Made by a program: the position numbers and the translations under genes
Assembly: GCA_011503125.2 (NCBI GenBank)
Contig: WWBZ02000008.1
Span: forward strand, 372,001-436,000
Length of the DNA stretch: 64,000 nt
Reading direction: 5' to 3'
Source of the DNA: Botryosphaeria dothidea
Taxonomy: Eukaryota; Ascomycota; Dothideomycetes; Botryosphaeriales; Botryosphaeriaceae
The notes under the pieces: model-generated
The model's input: the letters and a program-made list of their open reading frames with translations, nothing else
The model's database searches: none
Told to the model about the DNA's origin: nothing
Shown: positions 34,038 to 45,710 of the stretch, piece by piece
Layout of the letters: every line of letters starts with the position of its first letter
Numbering within the stretch: position 1 is the first letter of the stretch

Positions 34038-34970
34038 CTACTCTCTGCAATACTCGTCCATCTCCGCCACAGCCCTGCTCGCAGCAACCCGCTCCACCCT
34101 CCGGCAATCCGGCCTCAGGCCCACGATCTGGACGTCGTCGTACGCACCTACCACCCCATCCCAATCGAACCGCACGAGCGCCACGCCATCGTCCTCGAAG
34201 TCCGCCTCGTCGACACAGATGGCGAGCTGGCGGTGGGTGCTCGGGTGAGCCTTGCAGAACCACAGATGAAGCCTGGCGATCTGGGCCCACGCATCCGCGT
34301 GGCCCGCGTAGTTGCCGGCCATCTGCACGCGTCGCTGGTCGGCGGACTTGAAGTCGTATCCGGGCTCGAGCGTCTCGGGCAAGTCGCGGGCTGCGGCTCT
34401 GTCAGTCTGCTGCGCAGGGGTAGCCAGAGTGGGTGGGACGACCGACCATTGGGCACCATGCTCCAGCAGGCGTACTGCCAGCGGACGGCGGGGAGGTCCG
34501 GCAGGTCGGGTGGCATGGGTTGGAGTGGCGCGCCGAGCAGCGCTCCGTAGACCTCTTCCTCTTTCTCCTTGACGTCCTCCCACGCCATGTCGACGGCGCA
34601 ACGGGCCACGTCGACGCGGTCGCGCTGCTCATCCTGGCCGGTGTCCACATGCACGGCAACGACGCCGTTCGGGGTCGGCGGCGACGATAAAGTACAGAGG
34701 GTGGATGGTGGTGTCTTTGTCTCTCTCGCGGACGGGGTAGTCGAAGACGTCGCGCAGCGGGCGGCCCGCGAATCTGGGGCTTGGACCGAGCTTATAGGTG
34801 TCGTCGGCGTATTCTGCGGAGTTGAGCTCGGTTTCCAGGTCTTGCAGGCCGGGCTGGTTGAGCTTGGCGATAGCGTAGACGGCGAATTTGTGGTCCGCGT
34901 GAAGGGTGGCGCGGTGGCGTTCGGTGTTGGGCGCCGATGCCGGCAGGCTCAAGTCTGTCGGTGACTCCAT
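34038..34970 (-). pseudogene. Hypothetical gene with a single-base frameshift
   Basis: Minus-strand gene starting at the ATG at 34970 (MESPTDLSLPAS). The frame reads well to HPLYFIVAADP, then breaks at a run of four Gs on the plus strand (34,671-34,674). One base fewer there would continue as NGVVAVHVDTGQDEQRDRVD in the next frame. That frame runs to a likely 47-bp intron (34,456-34,410). The last exon (34409-34038) is clean, ends in a TAG, and encodes ETLEPGYDFKSADQRRVQ and AICVDEADFEDDGVALVRFD. I do not recognise a family; it appears soluble and acidic. Either the extra base is real and the gene is broken, or it is a homopolymer sequencing error. It is the last gene before the transposon block. 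Confidence 0.6.
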
Positions 34971-36010
34971 CGGTAGGGTGTAGTTGAGATGGTGGGGTCA
35001 GGTAGTGGAGGTGAAGAAAAAGGATCTGAGGCGGTTTGCATCTATGCCCATGACATCACCTACATCCGCAGCACCAACCCGACGAAGATAGAAATGCACC
35101 CCAGCACCATCACCGGCAAGCCCGATCAGGCTTCAATGCTCAATCATTCAAATGCTTCATATACAGAGTTTCCTCTCAATTGTTTCGGCCCTTCCGGAGG
35201 CCATTGGACGTATCTCGTCCAAAAACACAAAGGGTATCCATCACACGGCAGAGACATGGCCAAGACCATTCCCAGACCAAGAATTGTTTGCCATCCCACA
35301 TACGTGCTCTTTTACCTTCACCATCGGGTGTATCTTTCCTTTGGTACGACGCCATGGCACCTGTGAACATGGTCGAACTCTGACCCTAGTATTGTGGACC
35401 TTGAGATATGTATTGCTGAACATGAGTATTTCACCCGTTGCTGCACACTACATATAACTGACAATTCTATACGTGGCAGAACTAATACTTGTGTCTCTAC
35501 GTCCCGTGGTTGGCATGACGAGCGGCCTGCACAGTGTAACAGCCGGTACACGTAGCAGCCATCAGTTCGAAACATATGACACGCGATACGTGGCAGCAGT
35601 AGATTTGCAATCCCGATCGAAATTGACGGGCCGCTCTGTCCGGAAAGTCAATCACTTTAGTGCTCCTCGCGGGAGTCTCGGCCACAAAAAATTTCGATTT
35701 GACAGGATCCCGCCGACAGCATGTAACGAGCGGGCCTCTACCTCTAAGGATCCAAACACTAAAGAAGGAGAAAACCTATCGAGGGTTTTCCTTAAGTGGG
35801 TATAAGAAGAGGTACGCGAGAAACGAGTAGACGACTAGAGACTAAGCACTACGTATAAAGGCCTTTATTACTAATAATTAGTACTAAATTATTATTAAAG
35901 TTAACTATAAAGATTAAAGCTATCTAGAAAGTATAGTTTATATACTTAGAAAAATTCTATATAATCTAGTAATTTATAGATTTAATTTACTAAGTAATTA
36001 AACTACTAAA
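34971..36010. other. Transition from gene-bearing DNA to RIP-mutated repeat
   Basis: No gene. To about 35,850 the sequence has ordinary base use with CA and TG present. From there it turns AT-rich and both dinucleotides almost vanish. No terminal structure of a known element was seen in 35,850-36,010. Confidence 0.6.
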
Positions 36011-36210
36011 CTAGTAGATAGATAGATAGATAAATTTATTTCTTCCCGATATAGCTCCCTTATAGATCTATACGGAGCTAGCTATTTATAGTTATTTTAC
36101 TTAAGGGGAAAAACCTTTTCGCCTAGTAAAAACTTCTTCTTTCTATCTAGACCTATTTATCTCTACTAGTTTTATTTTTTTTTCTTATCGATAGCGGCTA
36201 CTATAGTAGC
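36011..36210 (-). mobile_element. Tad1-type LINE, 3' terminal fragment (copy A0)
   Basis: About 190 bp matching the 3' end of the other LINE copies here (38,048, 41,314, 46,381 and 51,539), starting with the GATA run that is the complement of the (ATCT)n tail. It stops near 36,210, where a LINE 5' end begins in the opposite direction. It is fully RIP-mutated. Confidence 0.85.
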
Positions 36211-36212
36211 TC

Positions 36213-38047
36213 TAAAAAAAATAACTACTCTAAAAAATCGATTTTAAGCTATAGCGCCGGAAGAGAGCTCTAAAAACTCTTCTAGATCTAGTAAGACTTA
36301 AAATACTACTTAGAGTAGCTATAGCCGCGTTAAAATTAATATAGAGGTCGTAGAAAAGGGCGAATAGCTTTCTTTAGTAACTACCTCTATTTAACTATAG
36401 CGTATCTCTAATAAATTATAAAGTAGCTAGTATAGCGTAGAATACGTTAAAAGAGTTTTAAAAATAGTAGATACTCTTCTCTAAGCCCTATAAATATCCG
36501 CTAGTCTTTCTTTAGTTCTCTCTAGCTAGATAAAAAATTTTCTCGATATTACTAAAATAATCTTCTAGAATTATATTACTATCTACTAGAAGGTAACTAC
36601 TAAAGAGCTAGGCCTTAAGAATATTCTTAAAGAGATCTAATAGATTTAAAGAATAGTTAATCGTATCTAGGCTATATTTATATCTATATCTAATACTCGT
36701 AGCTAGATATAAATTATAGTCTAAGTAGCCCCGAAGCCTTCTACTCTTCTAGCTACTACTAAACTTACTCTCTACTTTCTAAAAATAGTAAATAAATAAG
36801 AAGTAGCTAAGCTCTTAAACGAGATAATTATTAAAAAGATCTAGATAGAAAAAAGCTAGGCGTATAAGAAAGTACTAGCCGTTAAAAAGCTCCTTAGCGG
36901 AGATATTAGAATCTTTATATTAGATAAAGTAACTCGAATAGCTCTTTTTTAGAACTAGAAATAGATTATAGAATTAGAGAAAGAAGTTAGATCTAACTAG
37001 TAGCTATACTTAGTACTAGTATATAACGTTCTTCGAGAAGAAATTAATACTATAAATTTCTAAGCTATCTAAACTATCTAGAAGTAGAATTTATCTCTAT
37101 ATCTAGAACTACGTATTAGTAAGCTAGTCTAGCTAAAGAGAAAGCTTCTAAAGAAGAAAACTTACTCGGCTATTATTCTTAGTACTATAAACTCCGAAAC
37201 CGCTAACTAGATTATTAATAAGAAGCTTATTATTAACTTTACTATCTATATAGCGTAGTACTATAACGTAGCCTTTATAGTAATCTAGTATTTTAAGTAC
37301 TAGGCCTACGGTTATATTACTAACTATTATAAAAAGAAGAAAAAGTACGAATAGTATAATAAGATATATAATACTAGGAACTACTCTAAGGAAAGTATAT
37401 AATACGTAAACTACTCTTAAAGATATATAGTCTAGAGTAACTTCTATTTAGTACGTAGAGCCTACTATACTAAGGCCGCCTAGGCTCGCCTAGTAGTACT
37501 AGAAAGATACTAAGAAGAATTTCTAATAACTAAAATATAGTCTTAAACTAACTAGTTAACTATTAGACTAAGAAAGAGAATAAGAAAGAAGAAGCCGATT
37601 AAAAGAAGACTAGGTAGGCTAAAAGACTTAAGCCGCCTTCCGCCTTCTAACTAAATAAGATTTACCGGACTTAATAGCTTATAATACGCCTTAGAAGAGC
37701 CCGCGGAAACTCCCTTCTTATAGTCTATACTACTAGCTTCCTCGTAGCCGGACCTAGAGATAGAAGAAAGTTAATATTAAATATAAGCTCTCTCTCTATC
37801 GTATAGTATAACGTCTATAAGAGTAAGAATAGAGTAATACTTCCGCTCTTTAAGAAAGTAGACCTAAAGATCTACTATATTCTAGCTATCTAGAAATTTT
37901 AAAAGAATCTAAGAGTTAAAATAATAGTAAGATATTCTATCTACTATATAGTTTTTTCCTAGAAGAGAGTAGTAAGAATCTACTTCTTTATAAGTAAGAC
38001 TATTACCTCTAACTTCTAGTAAGTAATAGTCTATTTACTAGATCTTA
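36213..38047 (+). mobile_element. Tad1-type LINE, 5' portion in forward orientation (copy A)
   Basis: Reverse complement of the 5' region of copies D and E: it starts at the same terminal sequence (A-run, then AAAAAATCGATTTTAAGC), runs through ORF1 with the zinc-knuckle region near 37,270-37,400, and reaches the start of ORF2 (endonuclease). It breaks at 38,047, where LINE B's tail begins. All frames are closed by TAG/TAA from RIP. Confidence 0.85.
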
Positions 38048-41000
38048 TTATAGATAGATAAATTTATTTCTTCTCGATATAGCTTTCTTACGGGTCTATA
38101 CGGGGCTAGCTATCTATAGTTATTTTACTCGAAAGAAAAAACCTTATTACCTAGTAAAAACCCCTTCTTTCTATCTAGGCCTATTTATTTCTACTAGTTC
38201 TATTTTTTCTTCTTACCGATAGCGGCTACTATAGTAGCCCTATATTCGCCTACTAGCTCTACTTCTTTAGTTCTTATTCTTATAGTTATTTAGGTCCTAG
38301 TATTTCTAGTAGTCCTCCTAGTTCCTCTTCTTAGTTATCTTTCTAAATTAGTTCTCTAGCTAGACTAAACTAACTAAGTAGCTCTAGACGTAGAAACTAG
38401 CCTATTACTACTTTAATCTTCTTTTTTATTAAGAGAAGAAAGTAGTAGTCCGTAGTTCCTACCCTTTAGAGTATCTATACTCTACTCTATTAGAAGTAGA
38501 AATAGAAGAGAAGAATATACTTTAGGGTTTATCTATACTAGCCGTATAGATAAATAGGACTAGAGTATTCTAGTATCTTACGCCTTAAGAGAAAGTCCTC
38601 TAGTCTAATATACTCTATACGTAGTAGAGTAGTAAGTATACTCTATAGCTTAAATAGTTCGCTATAGATTTATCTAATTTTTAGATTCTACTATATACTT
38701 TAGGCTACTAGCTTATCTTATCTTCTCTAGCTAGTAGATTTTATCTATCTCTTCTTCTACTTATTTCTATATATTATACGTAGCTTTATTTACTTTAAGA
38801 GACTCTAGTAGATAGAGAAATAGTAGTTAAGAAGTAAGTTTATCTTTTTTTTAAGTAGAGTTCTTCTAGTAGGGCTAGTAGCGCCTCTAATACTTAGAGT
38901 AGCCTAAGCTATCTATTTAATACTCTAGTAAGTTTCCTCTACTACTACCGCGACTAGACTATCTCTAGCTCTAATAGTCTAGGCTAGTACTAGTTCGTCT
39001 AGATATAGTAAGAGTAGAAGAATCTCTATTTTATACTCTAAGATTTATATACTAGTTAACTTATACGCTTCTAAGATAGTACGTAAGTACTAGTTTTAGA
39101 TCTTCTTTAGTAGCTAGATAGTTATTTTTCTCTACCCTAGAATTTCCTCTAGAGTATACTATATCTTATAGCCGTAAGTAAGAACTAGCCTTACTATAGC
39201 CGTATAGATATAACGGGCTTTAGTAAATAAGGCTTCCTAGATAGACGCTACGAGTCTAAAGAGAGATATATACTATTTAATTACCTTAGCTTCTATTTCT
39301 CTAATATAGAGTTTCTATCTAAGCTTATTATCTACGTAGACTTCTAGAATCTTAATTATAGGCTCTAGATATCTAGTAAATCTAGGAATACGGATCTCTA
39401 CTACTATATTAAATCTTCTTAGTTTTCTTATAAAATAAATAAGATAATACTTATTAGGCGAGAAAGCTAACCCGTAGATAGCTATCTAGTACTCGTAAAT
39501 TTAATATACTCTCTCTAGTATCCTATAATTTTATTCTATAGATCTACTAAAGGTTAGAATATTAGTATTATTAACGAATCTAAGGGAAAAGATATTATCT
39601 TTACGTAGCTATATAAGTAGGTTAGAAGTAAAGAATAGATAGAGTATCGGCGATAGTAAGAATTCCTAGAAAATTCCGGTTAAGATCTAGATTAGTAGAC
39701 TAGTAAAGTCTCTAAAGGATAGCTAAGTAGTACGGTCCTATAGAAAGAATTAGGTAAATCTTTCTATCTATTTTAGAAGTTTTACTATTCTTATATTATA
39801 GAGAAGCCTTCTATAAAATATATAGTTATATACTTTTAAGATATCTAGGCTAAGAACTAAAGCTACTAGCCCTAAGTCTTATATCTAGATAGTATAGATC
39901 TATTCTATAAGTAGATTAAGAGCTACTACTACGAATCTATTTCTTCTAGCTTTTATCTATATATTAGGAAGTAGGCCGTATACTTTAGTAGTTTAGAAGA
40001 TTCTATCTACTATAATTCTCTTAAGTAGCTTTTCTAGCGTATTAAATAAAGTAATCGGCCTAAATAACTTAGCTTTAGTATAGTTATCCCTCTATAGTTT
40101 CTTAAGAACTACGGTAATAGAGCTTTTAAACTATCTAGAATAGTATCTAAGTACGAGGTATTTCTAGAAGAGCCTAGTAAGAAGTCCCCTTAGTATATTA
40201 GCGTATTACTTTAGAAACCTATTAGTAATCTTATCTAGGCCTAGTATCTTATCTAAGAGAAGTTTCTTAATAGTATAGAGAATCTACTCTTTAGTAAGGT
40301 TTTAGGGAATCTCTACTAGTACTAGATATATATATCTATCTAGATCTAAGAGATCGGTAGCTCTAGAAGATAGAAAGAACTAGTTAGTAAGAATTTCTAC
40401 CTTAGACTAGTTATCGTAATATAGTTATTTATCTACTCTCTAGAGAGGTAGAAACTAAAATAGAGCTAAAGATTCTAGTACTTTTATTCTTATCTACTTT
40501 AAGAGCTTCTAGAGTATAGATAGGTCCGAAGTAATCTTAGCTACTATTCTACGCTATACTTTTATTCTATCTCTTCTAATCTATCTCTTCTTACTATTAG
40601 TAATAGTTTAGTATACTATCTAGTTCTTCTTTCTCTCTATAGCCGTCTACTTTCTTTTAGCTACTCTAGCTTAGTATACTAAATCTAAATACTTCTTTAT
40701 CTATTATATAGAGGTCTAGAGCGAGGGTCTCGCTACTAGAATAGTCTTCTAGATTATTCTTTAGATAGCCTTCTAGAGTAGTATAGTAAAGTAATTTAGA
40801 TTTACTTTAGTATTAAGAGGGGCTACTTTAAGATATTCGAGCTTTAATTAGAGTATATTATTAGTTCTCTTCTAGTTTACTTTCTTCTACTAGAATCTTA
40901 GAGGACGTAGTTCTATAAAGATAGAAGAAAAATTAAGTATAGTAAGAATAAGTAGGTAGTTAGAGGATAATTCGAGCTTCTAGCTAACTCTATAGCTAAG

Positions 41001-41313
41001 AATTCTTTCTTCTAGCTACCGTAATATAAAGATAAGATCTAGAGTACTCTCGCTACTACTATCTCGTCTAGTAATAGTACTTCTTAGAAGGGCTAGATTA
41101 AAATTAGCTATAGTAGCTATCTTAATTAGATTATCCGCTAGAATATAGTATATTAGGAAGGTTATATCTTTCTAGATAGAATAGTAGAGGTTAAAGTCCC
41201 CTAGGAGAATATACTTCTCTAGTTTTCTAAGAACTTCTAGTAGAAGAAATAGAGTTTCTAGCGCTATACTAGTATAAGAGGCTAGCGGGAGATTATAGTA
41301 GTTATAGATATAG
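38048..41313 (-). mobile_element. Tad1-type LINE B, 3' part (ORF2 reverse transcriptase and endonuclease)
   Basis: The left end is the (GATA)n tail and 3' UTR. Going right, the sequence is colinear with full-length copies D and E through the reverse transcriptase and endonuclease regions. It breaks at 41,313 inside the endonuclease coding region. The interrupted sequence resumes at 45,711 after a 13-16 bp target duplication (GTTATAGATATAG at 41,301 and again at 45,711). No open frame survives. Confidence 0.85.
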
Positions 41314-42441
41314 ATAGATAAATTTATTTCTTCTCGATATAGCTCTCTTACGGGTCTATACGGGGCTAGCTATCTATAGTTATTTTATACGAGAGGGAAA
41401 ATCTTTTCGCCTAGTAAAAACCCCTCCTCTCTCTCTAGGTATACTATCCTATACTAGTTCTTATTTTTTTTTCTTACTAGTAGCGGCTACTATAGTAGCC
41501 CTATATTTATCTACTAGATTTATCTCTTTAGTTCTTATTCTTATAGTTATTTAGGTTTTAGTAGTTCTAGTAGTTCTAGTTATTCTTCTAGTTCCTCTTC
41601 TTAGTTATCTTTTTATATTAGTTCTCTTACTAGGCTAAATTACTTAAGTAGCCCTAGGCGTAAAAACTAGTCTATTACTACTTTAATTTTCTTTTTTATT
41701 AAGAGAAGAAAGTAGTAGTCCGTAGTTTCTATCCTTTAGAGTATCTATACTCTACTCTATTAGAAGTAGAAATAGAAGAGAAGAATATACTTTAGGGTTT
41801 ATCTATACTAGCCGTATAGATAGATAGAACTAAAGTACTTTAGTATCTTACGTCTTAAGAGAAAGTCCTCTAGTCTAATATACTCTATACGTAGTAGAAT
41901 AGCGAGTATATTCTATAGCTTAGATAGTTCGCTATAGATTTATCTAATTTTTAGATTCTACTATATACTTTAGGCTACTAGCTTATCTTATCTTCTCTAG
42001 CTAGTAGACTTTATCTATCTCTTCTTCTACTTATTTTTATATACTATACGTAGCTTTATTCGCTTTAAGAGACTCTAGTAGATAGAGGAATAGTAGTTAA
42101 GAAGTAAGTTTACCTTTTTTCTAAGTAGGGTTCTTCTAGTAGGGCTAGCGGCGCCTCTAGTACTTAGAGTAGCCCGAGTTATCTATTTAATACTCTAGTA
42201 AGTTTCCTCTACTACTACCGCGACTAAGCTATCTCTAGCTCTAATAGTCTAGACTAGTACTAATTCGTTTAGATATAGTAAGAGTAGAGAAATCTCTATC
42301 TTATACTCTAAGATTTATATACTAGTTAACTTATACGCCCCTAAGATAGTACGTAGGCACTAGTTTTAGATCTTCTTTAGTAGCTAGATAGCTATTTTTC
42401 TCTATCCTAGAATTTCCTCTAAAATATACTATATTCTATAG

Positions 42442-43061
42442 ATAGATAGATAGATAGATAAATTTAATTTTAAGCTAATTTAGCTCCCCGAAGGGTTTAT
42501 ATAGCTATAACTATCTATAAGAGTATATAGAAGAGGAAACCGTAGCTACTTTCTTAGGATAGCCTAGGTAAAAACCTTCCTTATCTATAATAGTAGTATC
42601 CGTAGATACTCTATTTAGTATAGTTTTTTCTATATACCGGTAGCGGTATCTAAAGTAGAAAGAGTAGCTAAGAGAAAGGAACTATAGAGAGAGGTAACTA
42701 TAAATCTTAAGACTAAGCCGTAAGAAGTCCCGGCTTACCTATTTATAAGCGCTAGTAAAGCGCTCTTAAAATTTATTTTTAAAAGCGCCTAGCTAGCTCT
42801 TCTCCCCCTTATTACCGCTAGAGAGAACGCGGGTACGTATACTTTTATAGTAGGACGTATATACTACTTATAGCCCACCCTAACTACCTATAGATTTTCC
42901 CCCTTATTACCGCTAGAAAGAACGCGGGTACGTATACTTTTAACGTAAGACGTATATACTACGAGTAGGTAAGCGGTCTAAGATTCGAACTTAGAATCTA
43001 TACTACTCTAGAAAGGCTAGGTTACCGTAGAAGTATACTCTACTAGTATACTACCCCGCTA
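42442..43061 (-). mobile_element. tRNA-headed SINE, copy 1
   Basis: About 620 bp on the minus strand. The 5' head (right side) holds an RNA polymerase III B-box-like AGTTCGAATCT (complement of 42,981-42,991) and an A-box-like region before it. The middle has a 95-bp duplicated segment. The 3' end matches the LINE 3' end and finishes in (TATC)n. A 16-bp target duplication, ATACTATATTCTATAG, lies at 42,426-42,441 and 43,062-43,077. It has no protein frame, as expected. Confidence 0.88.
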
Positions 43062-43531
43062 ATACTATATTCTATAGCTATAAATAAGAACTAGCCTTAC
43101 TACGGCCGTATAGATATAACGGGCTTTAGTAAATAAGGCTTTCTAGATAGACGCTATAAGTCTAAAGAGAGATATATACTATTTAATTACCTTAGCTCTT
43201 ATTTTTCTAATATAGAGTCTTTATCTAAGCTTATTATCTACGTAGACTTTTAGAATCTTAATTATCGGCTCTAGGTATCTAGTAAATCTAAGAATATAGA
43301 TTCTTACTACTATATTAAATCTTCTTAGTTTTCTTATAAAATAAGTAAGATAATACTTATCGGGCGAGAAAGCTAACCCGTAGATAGCTACCTAGTACTC
43401 GTAAATTTAATATACTTCCTCTAGTATTTTATAGTTCTATTCTATAGATCTACTAAAGATTAGAATATTAGTATTATCAACGAATCTAAGGAGAAAGATA
43501 TTACTTCTACGTAGCTATATAAGTAGATTAG

Positions 43532-44140
43532 CGGGGTAGTATACTAGTAGGGTATACTTCTACGGTAACCTAGCCTTTCTAAGATAGTATAGGTTCTAAG
43601 TTCGAATCTTAGACCGCTTACCTACTCGTAGTATATGCGTCCTACGTTAAAAGTATACGTACCCGCGTTCTCTCTAGCGGTAATAAGGGGGAAAATCTAT
43701 AGGTAGTTAGGGTGGGCTATAAGTAGTATGTACGTCCCACTATAAAAATATACGTACCCGCGTTCTCTCTAGCGGTAATAAGGGGGAGAAGGGCCAGCTA
43801 GGCGCTTCTAAAAATAAATTTTAAGAGCGCTTTACCAGCGCTTATAAATAGGTAAGCCGGAACTTCTTACGGCTTAGTCTTAAGATTTATAGTTACCTCT
43901 CTCTATAGTTCCTCCCTCTTAGCTACTCTTCCTACTTTAGATACCGCTACCGGTATATAGAAAAACTATACTAAATAGAGTATCTACGGATACTACTATT
44001 ATAGATAGAAAAGGTTTTTACCCGGGCTATCCTAAGAAAGTAGCTACGGTTTCCCCTTCTATATACCCTTATAGATAGCTACAGCTATATAGACCCTTCG
44101 GGGAGCTAAATTAGCTTAAAAATTAAATTTATCTATCTAT
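43532..44140 (+). mobile_element. tRNA-headed SINE, copy 2
   Basis: Plus-strand copy of the same SINE, about 610 bp, highly similar to copy 1. The B box is at 43,599-43,609. The 95-bp direct repeat units start at about 43,657 and 43,752. The LINE-like 3' tail (AAATTTATCTATCTATC) ends near 44,145. A 17-bp target duplication, CTATATAAGTAGATTAG, lies at 43,515-43,531 and 44,141-44,157. The opposite orientation to copy 1 shows two separate insertions. Confidence 0.88.
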
Positions 44141-44221
44141 CTATATAAGTAGATTAGAAGTAAAAAATAGATAGAGTATCGGCGATAGTAAGAATTTCTA
44201 GAGAATCCCGGTTAAGATCTA

Positions 44222-45710
44222 GTAGAAAATTATATAATTATATCTATATATAAAGTTATAGTAGGATTCGATATATCTATAATCTCTAGTCTCCTAAAGG
44301 TCTATCTAGGCCTCTACCCTAGTTTTTAGCCGCTTCTTATTACGGTCTCTATAGTTAGAGCCGGGCTAAACCTCTTCTATCTAAGTAATTTCTATTTACT
44401 TCTTAAGTATATATCGCCGGCGCTCTATTCTAAAAGCTTCTAGTTATTTATTCTTATTTACTTTAGCGTTAGTTTAGAGGCAAATAGTCCCGTCTCTATA
44501 TATATTAATACGCGTATCCGTTCTTTCGAGCTACGTAGTAGTCTCTCCGGCTAGAACGTAATCCTATCTACTATCTAGATATACTAAGAATTAAAGTTTA
44601 GTAAAAGAGTAAGGTTCTTAGAGCTAGTAGTAGCTACTACGTACTACGCCTTACGGGTAGCCTAGATATCGTATAGAGATATAATATTCTATACTTACTA
44701 GGTCCTCGTTTCGCGTTATCTATAAAGATCTCTCTATAATAGGCCGACCGTATCTTATAAAAGGGGTAATAGACTAGATCCTACGCCGGGCGATCTACTC
44801 TATCCGCTTCTACTAACTAAGCTTATATCTTCTCTTATTCTAAGCTAGCCTATATTTCTAACGTATTAAGTCTCTACGCGACTAGCCTATAACTTCTCGA
44901 GAGCCTTCTCTTACCGCTAGCCTATATTATCGTTATAGATTACGTATTCTACGCCTATTAAGATCCTCCGTTAAGTCGCCTAAACGCCCGCTTAATAGAT
45001 TCGCTAAGGGCCGTCGAAGCTAGCCTATATTTTTTTTCTCTAGAGCTTATCTATATTTCCGTTTTATCGAGCTAACCGGTCGTATCGTACTAAGTTACGA
45101 GTACTACGCCTATTAAGACCCTCTATTAGATCTTCTATATACGTACTAGATCGACTCTCTTAGAGAGGCCTTAACGAGTTCTTAAGATTAGACCTTAATA
45201 AAAACTTCGTAGTCGGAGGCCTCGAGGCCTTAATAGATTTCGTATTAAGGGTCTATAATACGTTAGTCTTAATAAGTTCTTAGAAAAGAGGTTCTCCTAC
45301 GCTCTCGCCGCGTTCTTAGCGATCTTAGAGCCGGTATAAGTCTAAGAGTATCCTATTATACGCCTAGGGCGCGTCTATATCGGCTAGCTAAATAGGCTAG
45401 CGTCGGGCCTAGCTACGAGCTAGGTAGTCGTACGTCAAATAGTTTTTATATTCTAGTTTTCCTCGATAGGCCTTTTTAGATAGATAGTCGCGTTATCTAA
45501 GCGGAGGTAGTAGATAGCGTAGTTATAGTTACGGTCGGCGCGTTAATAAAAAATTTTTATCGCGTCGAAGCCGTACTCTAATAGTCTATAATAGCGTATT
45601 ATAGACTACTAATTATTACCTCTATACTTAGCTACCTATTAGAGACTCTTCTCTAATAGATATTACTAGCCGCGGCGACGAGGACGCGTATAATAGGATT
45701 TCGCGGCCTA
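44222..45710 (-). mobile_element. 1.49-kb non-LINE segment fused to the 5' side of LINE C
   Basis: Not found in any other LINE copy in the window. It is RIP-mutated, CpG-rich, and has no frame or terminal repeats. It contains diverged internal repeats: GCTAGCCTATAT near 44,853, 44,922 and 45,022, and ACGCCTATTAAGA near 44,952 and 45,108. It is bounded on the right by the target duplication of LINE C, so it seems to be the 5' half of a chimeric retrotransposed copy. The source is unknown: it could be another repeat or a host transcript. Confidence 0.65.

Larger units (their letters stand above)
41314..44221 (-). mobile_element. Tad1-type LINE C, 3' part of a chimeric insertion, carrying two SINEs
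   Basis: Starts with the GATA tail and LINE 3' UTR and is colinear with the other copies to the middle of the reverse transcriptase gene, where LINE homology stops at about 44,221. SINEs at 42,442-43,061 and 43,532-44,140 interrupt it; with them removed, the LINE sequence is continuous. Direct repeats of the target flank the whole insertion (41,301-41,313 and 45,711-45,723), so this LINE part and the unrelated 44,222-45,710 segment came in as one event. Confidence 0.8.

Noticed and set aside
36018..36034. GATA runs at several places considered as CRISPR or satellite repeats
   Set aside because: They are short 4-bp runs at the same position of each LINE or SINE copy, i.e. the retrotransposon tail, with no spacer structure.
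42961..43061. tRNA-like sequence in the AT-rich block considered as a real tRNA gene
   Set aside because: It has a B-box-like element but no good acceptor stem, lies at the head of a 620-bp element with target duplications, and is repeated at 43,532. It is the tRNA-derived part of a SINE.
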